Below are positions 16,258 through 23,979 of a DNA stretch of 43,490 bases, piece after piece. This stretch comes from Amnibacterium sp. (GTDB taxonomy: Bacteria; Actinomycetota; Actinomycetes; Actinomycetales; Microbacteriaceae). Under the pieces are notes generated by a model. The model made no database searches, was not told the origin of the DNA, and worked only from the letters and a program-made list of their open reading frames with translations. The DNA is taken from contig NZ_JAODBE010000165.1 in assembly GCF_025463795.1 (NCBI RefSeq), forward strand, positions 1 through 43,490. Reading direction: 5' to 3'. Position 1 is the first letter of the stretch. Every line of letters starts with the position of its first letter. The position numbers and the translations under genes are program-made.

Positions 16258-18690
16258 ATGGCCGGGAAGGATGCGGAGCGCCGGATCGTCGACGTCGACG
16301 GGCGTCGCGTCACCCTGTCGCGTCTCGACAAGGTGCTCTACCCGTCGACCGGGTTCACCAAGGGCGACGTGCTCGCCTACTACGCCGAGGTGGCCGACGC
16401 GCTCGTGCCGCTCGCCGCGGGACGGCCGGTGACGCGCAAGCGCTGGCCCGACGGCGTGGGCACGGCGGAGGCTCCCGGTGACGTGTTCTTCGTGAAGAAC
16501 CTCGAGCCGCACGCGCCGGAGTGGATCGAGCGCAGGCGGATCCCCGGCGAGTCGCGGGGCAACGTGTACCCGCTGCTCGAGGACCGGGCGACGCTCACCT
16601 GGCTCGCCCAGCAGGCGACGCTCGAGATCCACGTGCCGCAGTGGCGGTTCGAGCCGGACGGCAGCGCGGGGCATCCGGATCGGCTCGTGCTCGACCTGGA
16701 CCCGGGCGACGGCGCCGGGCTCGCGGAATGCGCGGAGGTCGCCCGCCTCATCCGCCCGATCATCGAGCACATGGGCCTCACGGCCGTGCCGGTGACGAGC
16801 GGGTCGAAGGGCATCCACCTCTACGCCGCGCTCGACGGCGCCTGGACCTCGGATCAGGTCACCGAGGTGGCCCACGAGCTGGCCAGGGCCCTCGAGGCCG
16901 ACCACCCGGACCTCGTCGTCTCCGACATGAAGAAGACCCTGCGCACCGGCAAGGTGCTGGTCGACTGGAGCCAGAACCGGGCGGCCAAGACGACGCTCGT
17001 GCCGTACTCGCTGCGCGGAACCCTGCGGCCGATGGCCGCCGCGCCGCGCACCTGGGAGGAGCTCGACGATCCGGCCCTCGGGCACCTGACGCCCGGCGAG
17101 GTGCTCGAGCGGCTGCGCAGCGCCCCGGACCCGCTCGCTCCCCTGCATCCGGCGGAGGACCGGCTCGCCCGCTACCGGGCGATGCGGGACGCCGGGCGGA
17201 CGCCCGAGCCCGGCGTCTCCGTGGCGGCGCCGACGGTCGGCGCGGGGAACGCGTTCGTGATCCAGGAGCACCACGCGCGCCGCCTGCACTGGGACTTCCG
17301 CCTCGAGCGGGACGGCGTGCTCGTCTCCTGGGCGCTCCCGCGCGGCGTGCCGGGCCTCGGCGAGCGGAATCACCTCGCCGTGCACACCGAGGACCATCCG
17401 CTCGACTACGGCTCCTTCGAGGGCGAGATCCCGAAGGGCGAGTACGGCGGCGGCAGCGTCACCATCTGGGACTCCGGCACCTACACCGCCGAGAAGTGGC
17501 GGGACGACGAGGTCATCGCCACGCTCACCGGCCGCGCGGACGGCGGCCTGGCCGGGGAGCCCGTGCGGGTCGCCCTCGTCCGCACCGGGGAGCCCGCCGA
17601 TGCGGAGGCGGCCGCTCCCGGCGGCGAGCACGCCGGCGAGCAGTGGCTCATCCACCGGATGGCGCTGTCGACCACCGTCGACGCGAAGCACCCGCCGACC
17701 GGCGATCCGCTCCCGAGGCCGGTGAAGCCGATGCTCGCCACCGGGAACGGCCGCCCGATGCCGTCCGAGCGCTGGTCGCTCGAGATGAAGTGGGACGGCG
17801 TGCGCGCGATCGCCGAGCTCACGGCGCGCGGCGTCGTGCTGACGAGCCGCAACGAGCTCGACCTGACCGCCACGTACCCGGAGCTGGGCGCGCTCGCCGG
17901 GGCGGTCGAGGCGGAGTCGGCGGTGCTCGACGGGGAGATCGTCGCCCTCGACGAGCACGGCACGCCCAGCTTCGCCCTGCTGCAGCAGCGCTTCGGGCTG
18001 ACCCGGCCGGGCGACGTCGAACGGGTGCGGCGGACCGCACCCGTGCACCTCTTCCTCTTCGACCTGCTCGAGCTCGACGGGGCGGGCCTCACCGACCGCC
18101 CCTACCGGGAGCGGCGAGCACTGCTCGAGCGGCTCGTCACACGCACCGGGCCGGTCGAGGTGCCGCCGGTCGTCGCCGACGCCACCGGGACCGACCTCGG
18201 ACCCGTCGTCGACGACGCGATGGCCACCAGCCGCCGTCTCGGGCTCGAGGGCGTCGTCGCGAAGCGCAGCGACGGCGCGTACCTGCTCGGCGCGCGGAGC
18301 GGCGACTGGCTGAAGCTGAAGCACGAGCGGGCGCAGGAGGTCGTGGTCGGCGGCTGGAAGCCCGGGGCCGGCCGCCGCGAGGGCGGCGTCGGCGCGCTCC
18401 TGCTCGGGGTGCCCACCGGCGACGGGCTCGCCTACGTCGGCAAGGTGGGCACCGGGTTCACCGACAAGGACCTCGACGCCATCGGCGCGCTCCTGCGGGA
18501 GCGCGAGCGGGCGACGTCACCGTTCCTCGACGTGCCCCGGCCGGACGCGAGGGACGCCCGGTGGGTGACCCCCGACCTCGTCGGCGAAGTACGATTCGCC
18601 GAGTGGACGGCCACCGGCCGGCTCCGGCAGCCGAGCTGGCGCGGATGGCGTCCCGACAAGCGGCCCGCGGACGTCGTCCGCGAGGGGTGA
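16258..18690 (+). CDS. ligD: ATP-dependent DNA ligase LigD (polymerase-phosphoesterase-ligase)
   Basis: Multi-domain end-joining enzyme of 810 residues in the mycobacterial order. The N-terminal primase-like polymerase domain (about 1-290) has the metal pair Asp146 and Asp148 in LDLDPGDG. The 3'-phosphoesterase domain (about 331-470) has HHARRLHWDFRLE with His338, His344 and Asp346. The ligase domain (about 490-810) has the adenylated lysine Lys511 in EMKWDGVRAI and the closing motif WLKLKHE. It joins ends held by Ku after fill-in and trimming. The ATG has no ribosome binding site, and a CACGCT box lies six bases before it. It is followed after 12 bases by the YihY-family gene. Confidence 0.97.
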   Translation: MAGKDAERRIVDVDGRRVTLSRLDKVLYPSTGFTKGDVLAYYAEVADALVPLAAGRPVTRKRWPDGVGTAEAPGDVFFVKNLEPHAPEWIERRRIPGESRGNVYPLLEDRATLTWLAQQATLEIHVPQWRFEPDGSAGHPDRLVLDLDPGDGAGLAECAEVARLIRPIIEHMGLTAVPVTSGSKGIHLYAALDGAWTSDQVTEVAHELARALEADHPDLVVSDMKKTLRTGKVLVDWSQNRAAKTTLVPYSLRGTLRPMAAAPRTWEELDDPALGHLTPGEVLERLRSAPDPLAPLHPAEDRLARYRAMRDAGRTPEPGVSVAAPTVGAGNAFVIQEHHARRLHWDFRLERDGVLVSWALPRGVPGLGERNHLAVHTEDHPLDYGSFEGEIPKGEYGGGSVTIWDSGTYTAEKWRDDEVIATLTGRADGGLAGEPVRVALVRTGEPADAEAAAPGGEHAGEQWLIHRMALSTTVDAKHPPTGDPLPRPVKPMLATGNGRPMPSERWSLEMKWDGVRAIAELTARGVVLTSRNELDLTATYPELGALAGAVEAESAVLDGEIVALDEHGTPSFALLQQRFGLTRPGDVERVRRTAPVHLFLFDLLELDGAGLTDRPYRERRALLERLVTRTGPVEVPPVVADATGTDLGPVVDDAMATSRRLGLEGVVAKRSDGAYLLGARSGDWLKLKHERAQEVVVGGWKPGAGRREGGVGALLLGVPTGDGLAYVGKVGTGFTDKDLDAIGALLRERERATSPFLDVPRPDARDARWVTPDLVGEVRFAEWTATGRLRQPSWRGWRPDKRPADVVREG

Positions 18691-18702
18691 GGCGGCCCGC
18701 CG

Positions 18703-19932
18703 ATGACGGATCCGGGCGCAGGACGCGCAGCCGGACCCGATCGCGGCCTGCTGACGGTCGCGGAGTGGCGGCACGTCCTCCGCCGCACCTGGCTCGGCTT
18801 CCTGCGGCATCGCGGCGTCGACGCCGGCGCAGCGCTCACCTACCTGTCGTTCCTCGCGCTCTTCCCGATCGCGCTGTCGGCCGTCTCGGCGCTCGCGCTG
18901 GTCACCCACCGCGGCGAGGCGGACGCGACGATCCTCGCGGTCATGTCGGCGGTCGCCCCGCCGTCCGGGGTGGAGGCGCTGCGGGAACCGCTCCGGGCGC
19001 TCGCGACCATCCCGCTGCCGGGCCTCGCCCTGACGATCGGCGTGCTGCTCACGATCTGGGCGGTCTCGGCGTACGCGGCGTCGTTCGGCCGCGCCCTGAA
19101 CGCCCTCTACGGGGTCGAGGAGGGGCGGCCGGTCTGGAAGGTGCGCGCGACGATGCTGCTGCTCGCCGTCCCGCTGACCGCGGGCGGCGCGCTCGTCGCG
19201 ACCATCGTGCTGACCACGCCGCGGCTCGGCAGGGCCGTGGCCGCGACCGCATCCGTCGACGACGACTGGAGCCTCGCGGGGCAGGTGCTGAAGTGGCCGC
19301 TGCTGCTCGCCGTGCTCGTCCTCATGCTCGGCGCCCTCTACCGGTGGACGCCGAACGTGCGACGGCACCGCGGTCCGATCAGCTTCGGGCCCGCCCTCGC
19401 GATCGCGGGCTGGGCGGTCACGAGCAGCGCCTTCGCCCTCTACGTGACCCGGCTCGGCAGGTTCAGCGTCTACGGCTGGATGACGGGCGCGCTCGTCATC
19501 ACGCTGTACCTGTTCCTCTCCAACCTGATGCTCGTGCTCGGCGCGAGCCTCGACATCGAGGTCGTGCGGATGCATCAGATCCGTGCCGGAACGGCCGCCG
19601 AGCACACGCTCTCCGTCGTCGTGCGCGACGCGAAGCGCAGCACCAGCCTCGCCGAAAGGATGGCGCGCGCCGAGGACGAGAGCCGCGCGCTGCGGGTGGC
19701 CGCGGAAGCGCGGGCCGCCCGCCGCGCCACGCAGGGCAGGCGGTCGCCACGTCCGGCCGCATCGGCCGCGCCGATCCCCCGGACAGTGGCGACGCTCGAT
19801 CGGTACGGTGGCGGTATGACGGCACGGCAGGGCGACCCGGACCTCCCCGACGAGGACGAGGTCGCGCACGACTTCTCGATCCCGGCCGACGCGGACGTCG
19901 AGACGGGCGCCGAACCCGATCAGCCCGCCTGA
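18703..19932 (+). CDS. YihY/BrkB family inner-membrane protein with acidic tail
   Basis: YihY family protein (older names BrkB, virulence factor) of 409 residues. The core (about 30-295) has six hydrophobic helices, beginning with the family motif DAGAALTYLSFLALFP (40-55) and ending near YLFLSNLMLVLGASLDIE. The function of the family is not settled. A charged helix and a proline- and arginine-rich stretch follow, then an acidic segment of 38 residues. That last segment starts at an in-frame ATG (19816) placed six bases behind a TACGGT box, so it may be a separate protein whose frame has fused with YihY, or an alternative product. The gene lies 12 bases behind ligD and is probably co-transcribed. 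Confidence 0.88.
   Translation: MTDPGAGRAAGPDRGLLTVAEWRHVLRRTWLGFLRHRGVDAGAALTYLSFLALFPIALSAVSALALVTHRGEADATILAVMSAVAPPSGVEALREPLRALATIPLPGLALTIGVLLTIWAVSAYAASFGRALNALYGVEEGRPVWKVRATMLLLAVPLTAGGALVATIVLTTPRLGRAVAATASVDDDWSLAGQVLKWPLLLAVLVLMLGALYRWTPNVRRHRGPISFGPALAIAGWAVTSSAFALYVTRLGRFSVYGWMTGALVITLYLFLSNLMLVLGASLDIEVVRMHQIRAGTAAEHTLSVVVRDAKRSTSLAERMARAEDESRALRVAAEARAARRATQGRRSPRPAASAAPIPRTVATLDRYGGGMTARQGDPDLPDEDEVAHDFSIPADADVETGAEPDQPA
19804..19809 (+). promoter_or_regulatory. Possible internal leaderless -10 box
   Basis: TACGGT, six bases, then an ATG in frame with the YihY gene. The spacing equals that of the leaderless starts elsewhere in the window. Confidence 0.35.
19816..19932 (+). 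CDS. Possible nested 38-residue acidic protein
   Basis: In-frame ATG within the 3' end of the YihY-family gene would give a 38-residue, strongly acidic peptide (MTARQGDPDLPDEDEVAHD then FSIPADADV and on). It resembles no domain I know. The upstream residues in the YihY frame (about PRTVATLDRYGGG) look like translated promoter sequence rather than protein. Either this is an independent small gene that became continuous with YihY, or the ATG is unused. Confidence 0.35.
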   Translation: MTARQGDPDLPDEDEVAHDFSIPADADVETGAEPDQPA

Positions 19933-19964
19933 GCGGCTCGGAGCGGGCGCGGAACCCGCGTCGG

Positions 19965-19970
19965 TAGGTT
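19965..19970 (+). promoter_or_regulatory. Leaderless -10 box of the maltokinase gene
   Basis: TAGGTT lies six bases before the ATG at 19977. Confidence 0.55.
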
Positions 19971-19976
19971 GCAGGG

Positions 19977-21335
19977 ATGGGGATCCTCGAGGACGCCGGC
20001 CGCACGGTCGCGACGCCGCGGCTGACCGCCTGGATCGCGCGGCAGCGCTGGTTCGCCAACCACGCGCCCGACCCGCACCTCACCGTTCTCGGCTCCTTCG
20101 CCCTCCACGTCGCCGGCGCCGAGGCCCGCACGCTGCTCGTGCAGGACCACTCCCCCGACGCCCGGGCGCTCTACCAGGTGCCGCTCGTCAGCCGGCCCGA
20201 GGATCCGGACGGCATCGACCTCGGTGACTCGGTCGTCGTCGACGGGCCCCGAGACCGCGCCTGGGCCGCCGCCCTCGTCGGGCTCGCGCTCGGCGGCGGG
20301 ACCGCCGGCGAGGGCGGCGAGGTCAGCGCCCTCGGCGAGCGCCTCGGCTGGCTCGGCCCGCCACCGACCGTGACCGGTGCCCGGGTGCTCTCCGGCGAGC
20401 AGTCGAACACCTCGGTCATCGTGACGACGGCGACGCCGGACGGCGACCCCGGGCCGACCGTCATCGTGAAGGTGTTCCGGGCCCTGCACCACGGGGAGAA
20501 CCCCGACGTGGTGCTGCAGTCCGCGATCGCGGGCGCCGGGTCCGGCCGGGTCCCCGCCACGTACGGCGCCGTGCTCGGCGAGTGGCCGGATCCCGGCCGT
20601 GCCGACGGCCGCGCGCGCGGCCACCTCGCGGTCGCGCAGGAGTTCCTGGCCGACACCGAGGACGCCTGGCGCGTGGCGCTCGCCGCCGCCCGCGGCGGGG
20701 TCGACTTCGCCCGACCCGCCCGTGACCTCGGCGCGGCCACCGCGGAGGTGCACCAGGTGCTCGCGGCCGCCCTGCCGACGGTGCCCGCCGGCCCCGAGGC
20801 CAAGCGCGCCCTTCTCGCAGGGATGCGCGCCCGCGCCGAGCAGGCCGTCCGCGCGGTCCCGTCGCTCGCCGGATCGGAGGACCGCATCGACGCGGTGCTG
20901 TCCGCCGCCGAGGCCGACGACTGGCCGCCCTTCCAGCGCATCCACGGCGACTACCACCTCGGTCAGGTGCTGTCGGTGCCGGACCGCGGCTGGGTGCTGC
21001 TCGACTTCGAGGGCGAGCCCCTGCGACCGATGGCCGAGCGCAGCGAGGCCGACACGCCCCTGCGGGACGTCGCCGGCATGCTCCGCTCCTTCGACTACGT
21101 GGCCGGCACCCTCGAGCTGGAGGACGCCGACCCGTCCGGCCGCGCCTGGGCCGACACCGCCCGCGACGCCTTCCTCGAGGGCTACGCCGGTCGGCTCGGT
21201 GAGCCGCTCGAGCCGCGCGCCCGGCTCCTCGCGGCCCTCGAGCTCGACAAGGCGCTCTACGAGTGCGTCTACGAGGTCCGCAACCGCCCCGCCTGGCTCC
21301 CCATCCCGGAGCGCGCCGTCCACCGCCTCGCGTGA
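19977..21335 (+). CDS. mak: Maltokinase
   Basis: Phosphorylates maltose to maltose 1-phosphate, the feed into the GlgE alpha-glucan pathway. The 452-residue protein has the N-terminal cap typical of Mak/Pep2 (ARQRWFANH at 21-29), a putative ATP-binding lysine in VIVKVFR (Lys165), the phosphotransfer motif RIHGDYHLGQVL (321-332, Asp325) and the metal motif LLDFEGEP (Asp343). Usually mak is next to treS or glgE or fused to treS; here neither is present, and the following gene is a peptidase. The assignment rests on these motifs; a related aminoglycoside-phosphotransferase-like kinase is the alternative. Confidence 0.85.
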   Translation: MGILEDAGRTVATPRLTAWIARQRWFANHAPDPHLTVLGSFALHVAGAEARTLLVQDHSPDARALYQVPLVSRPEDPDGIDLGDSVVVDGPRDRAWAAALVGLALGGGTAGEGGEVSALGERLGWLGPPPTVTGARVLSGEQSNTSVIVTTATPDGDPGPTVIVKVFRALHHGENPDVVLQSAIAGAGSGRVPATYGAVLGEWPDPGRADGRARGHLAVAQEFLADTEDAWRVALAAARGGVDFARPARDLGAATAEVHQVLAAALPTVPAGPEAKRALLAGMRARAEQAVRAVPSLAGSEDRIDAVLSAAEADDWPPFQRIHGDYHLGQVLSVPDRGWVLLDFEGEPLRPMAERSEADTPLRDVAGMLRSFDYVAGTLELEDADPSGRAWADTARDAFLEGYAGRLGEPLEPRARLLAALELDKALYECVYEVRNRPAWLPIPERAVHRLA

Positions 21336-21346
21336 AGGAGCACCAC

Positions 21347-23440
21347 TTGACCGATCCGCCGCCCGTCGCCGACCGCCGGCCCACCACCCGCACCCACCAC
21401 GGCGACGCCGTCGTCGACGAGTACGAGTGGCTCCGCGACAAGGACGACCCGGCCGTGATCGCCCACCTGACGGCTGAGAACGCCTACACCGACGGGCGCC
21501 TCGCTCCCCTCGAGCCGGTGCGCCAGGCCATCTTCGACGAGATCAAGGCGCGCACGAAGGAGACCGACCTCTCCGTCCCGACGCGCGAGGGCGGCTGGTG
21601 GTACTACAGCCGCACGCAGGAGGGCTTCCAGTACGCCCGGCACCACCGCGCTCCCATCGCCGGCCCGGACGACTGGACGCCGCCGCAGCTCGAGGACGAG
21701 GTGCCCGGCGAGCAGCTGCTGCTCGACGACAACGCCGAGGCGGAGGGCCACGACTTCTACGCGCTCGGGAGCTTCGACGTGTCGCTGGACGGCACGCGGA
21801 TGCTCTGGGCGGTCGACACCGAGGGTGACGAGCGGTACACGCTGTTCGTGAAGGACCTCGCCACCGGTGAGCGCTTCCCCGACGTCATCGAAGGAACGAT
21901 GCCGGGGGGCATGTTCGCCCCCGACGGGCGGTCCCTCTACTACACGACCTGCGACGAGGCCTGGCGGCCCGACACCGTCTGGCGGCACGAGCTCGGCGCG
22001 ACGGGCCAGGACGAGCAGGTCTTCACGGAGGAGGACGAGCGCTACTGGGTCGGCATCGGGATGACCCGCAGCCGGCGCTACCTGGAGATCGGCGTCGGAT
22101 CGAAGATCACGAGTGAGTCCCTGCTGCTCGACACGCAGGATCCGGACGCCGGCTTCCGCGTCGTCTGGCCGCGGCGGGAGGGCGTGGAGTACTCGGTCGA
22201 GCACGCGGTGATCGACGGGGAGGACCTGCTGCTCGTCCTGCACAACGACGGCGCGGAGAACTTCGAGCTCGTCGCCGTGCCGCCCTCGGATCCGGGTGCC
22301 GAGCGCCGCGTGCTCATCCCCCACCGCGAGTCGACGAGGCTCGAGGACGTCGACGCCTTCGCCGGCTTCGTCACCGTCTCCTACCGCCGGCACGGGCTGG
22401 CCCGGATCGGCCTGCTCAGCGGCGACCCGGAGCGGGAGGACGCGATCGAGGAGATCGAGTTCGACGAGCCGCTGTTCACCGCGGGCTTCGGGGCGAACCC
22501 GGAGTGGGATCAGCCGACGCTGCGGATCGGCTTCACCTCGATGGTCACGCCGTCGACCGTGTTCGACTACTCCGTCGCGTCGAAGCATCTGCGGCTGCTG
22601 AAGCAGCAGCCGGTGCTCGGCGGCTACGACCCGCTGAAGTACATGGAGCGGCGCGAGTGGGCGCTGGCGGAGGACGGCACGCAGATCCCGATCTCGCTCG
22701 TCGGCGCCGCCGAGCTCTTCGGCGAGCCCGAGCGCCCCTCGCCGATGCTCCTGTACGGGTACGGGTCGTACGAGGCCAGCATCGACCCGTCGTTCTCGAT
22801 CGCCCGGCTGTCGCTGCTCGACCGCGGGGTCGTGTTCGCGATCGCGCACGTGCGCGGGGGCGGTGAGATGGGCCGCCGCTGGTACGAGGAGGGCAAGACC
22901 CTCGCGAAGCGGAACACGTTCACCGACTTCGTCGCGGCCGCGCGCCATCTCGTGACGGAGGGCTACACGAGCCCGGAGCTGCTGGTCGCCGAGGGCGCGT
23001 CCGCGGGCGGTCTGCTGATGGGCGCGGTCGCGAACCTCGCGCCGGAGCTGTTCGCGGGGATCCACGCCGGGGTGCCGTTCGTCGACCCGCTGACGTCGAT
23101 CCTCGACCCGACGCTCCCGCTGACCGTGATCGAGTGGGACGAGTGGGGCGACCCGCTCCACGACCCGGAGGTCTACCGGTACATGAAGTCGTACTCGCCC
23201 CTCGAGAACGTGGCCGAGCATCCGTATCCGCGGATCCTCGCGACCACGAGCCTCAACGACACCCGGGTGCTCTACGTGGAGCCCGCGAAGTGGGTGGCGC
23301 GGCTGCGGGAGGTCGGGGCCGACGTGCTGCTGAAGATCGAGATGAGCGCCGGCCACGGCGGTGTCAGCGGCCGGTACGCGGCCTGGCGGGAGCGCGCCTT
23401 CGAGCTCGCGTGGATCCTGGACGTGCTCGGGCTGGCCTGA
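21347..23440 (+). CDS. Oligopeptidase B (S9A family)
   Basis: Cytoplasmic serine oligopeptidase that cuts short peptides after basic residues. A seven-bladed propeller gate (about 75-410) precedes the alpha/beta-hydrolase domain. The triad is Ser552 (GASAGG), Asp638 (SLNDTRV) and His670 (SAGHGG). The S9A N-terminal signature DEYEWLRD is present. I chose TTG at 21347 because AAGGAG lies six bases upstream; a GTG at 21332, overlapping the maltokinase stop as GTGA, is the alternative and adds five residues. Length (697 aa) fits oligopeptidase B. It is co-transcribed with mak. Confidence 0.92.
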   Translation: MTDPPPVADRRPTTRTHHGDAVVDEYEWLRDKDDPAVIAHLTAENAYTDGRLAPLEPVRQAIFDEIKARTKETDLSVPTREGGWWYYSRTQEGFQYARHHRAPIAGPDDWTPPQLEDEVPGEQLLLDDNAEAEGHDFYALGSFDVSLDGTRMLWAVDTEGDERYTLFVKDLATGERFPDVIEGTMPGGMFAPDGRSLYYTTCDEAWRPDTVWRHELGATGQDEQVFTEEDERYWVGIGMTRSRRYLEIGVGSKITSESLLLDTQDPDAGFRVVWPRREGVEYSVEHAVIDGEDLLLVLHNDGAENFELVAVPPSDPGAERRVLIPHRESTRLEDVDAFAGFVTVSYRRHGLARIGLLSGDPEREDAIEEIEFDEPLFTAGFGANPEWDQPTLRIGFTSMVTPSTVFDYSVASKHLRLLKQQPVLGGYDPLKYMERREWALAEDGTQIPISLVGAAELFGEPERPSPMLLYGYGSYEASIDPSFSIARLSLLDRGVVFAIAHVRGGGEMGRRWYEEGKTLAKRNTFTDFVAAARHLVTEGYTSPELLVAEGASAGGLLMGAVANLAPELFAGIHAGVPFVDPLTSILDPTLPLTVIEWDEWGDPLHDPEVYRYMKSYSPLENVAEHPYPRILATTSLNDTRVLYVEPAKWVARLREVGADVLLKIEMSAGHGGVSGRYAAWRERAFELAWILDVLGLA

Positions 23441-23450
23441 GACGCTGCCC

Positions 23451-23471
23451 CGACGCCCGCCTCAGGCGTCG
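23451..23471. terminator. Short hairpin between convergent genes
   Basis: CGACGCC (23451-23457) pairs with GGCGTCG (23465-23471) over a 7-base loop. It spans the stop codon of the small zinc-ribbon gene and lies just beyond the oligopeptidase stop. Confidence 0.4.
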
Positions 23472-23665
23472 AAGGTCGTGCCGCAGCCGTCGCAGGTGAA
23501 CGACGCGGTGTCGGAGTGCACCTCGACCACGTTCATCGAGCGGCAACCGGCGATCGGGCACGTGCCGTGGACGGTCACGGAGGCCGTCCCGGGTCCGTGC
23601 AGCGCTTGCAGCGAGTGTCGGGCTCGGCCGACTGCGTCGACCATGGTGCCCAGCGTGTCCGTCAT
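23462..23665 (-). CDS. Small zinc-ribbon-like protein
   Basis: Protein of 67 residues with a helical N-terminal half (MTDTLGTMVDAVGRARHSL) and a C-terminal half containing two cysteine pairs, CPIAGC and CDGC, separated by about 20 residues. This is the layout of a small treble-clef or zinc-ribbon fold, often found in nucleic-acid-binding or regulatory proteins. No named family is recognised. The ATG is chosen because a GGAACGGGGA tract and a TAGCGT -10 box lie in order upstream; a longer in-frame version starting near 23827 is unlikely. It is a lone gene convergent with oligopeptidase B. Confidence 0.6.
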   Translation of the reverse strand: MTDTLGTMVDAVGRARHSLQALHGPGTASVTVHGTCPIAGCRSMNVVEVHSDTASFTCDGCGTTFDA

Positions 23666-23979
23666 GAGGGTCCCCGTTCCGTCGTCGGGGCACGCTACGG
23701 CGGCGGGCGGCGGCGCGTCGAGTGCACACGGCGTGGCGGAACGCAACCCCTTGCGGATCCACAGGTTCACTGCTTCGCGCTGATCGCAGCGCTGCGAGCA
23801 CGGCCGCGTGGACGGCCGCCCCCTCATGCAGGATCTTCCGGTACGTGATCCGCGGCACGCGATAGCGCTGCAGGGCCGCCGTCCCGTCTGCACCCGGATG
23901 TGCCGAGCGCATGCGGAGAGCGGCCGTCAGGCCCCTTCCCCGTCCAGGTGCAAGCACCCGGGACCGAGCCGGGCGTCGG
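23666..23979. other. Intergenic region, largely without features
   Basis: This 314-base gap holds the likely promoter of the small zinc-ribbon gene (TAGCGT, minus strand, 23692-23697) and otherwise nothing I can assign. Open frames cross it on both strands, but none has a start site with a ribosome binding site plus recognisable protein sequence, and no RNA gene is evident. Confidence 0.6.
23692..23697 (-). promoter_or_regulatory. -10 box of the small zinc-ribbon gene
   Basis: TAGCGT on the minus strand would start transcription near 23685 and give a leader of about 20 bases with a purine-rich site before the ATG. Confidence 0.4.

Noticed and set aside
16521-19967. A frame of more than 1,100 codons over ligD and the YihY gene
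   Set aside because: Its translation is low-complexity Arg/Ala/Gly sequence with no motif; LigD and YihY in the other frame are unmistakable.
23666-23979. Longer upstream starts for the small zinc-ribbon gene
   Set aside because: They precede the TAGCGT box and ribosome binding site and add low-complexity sequence.
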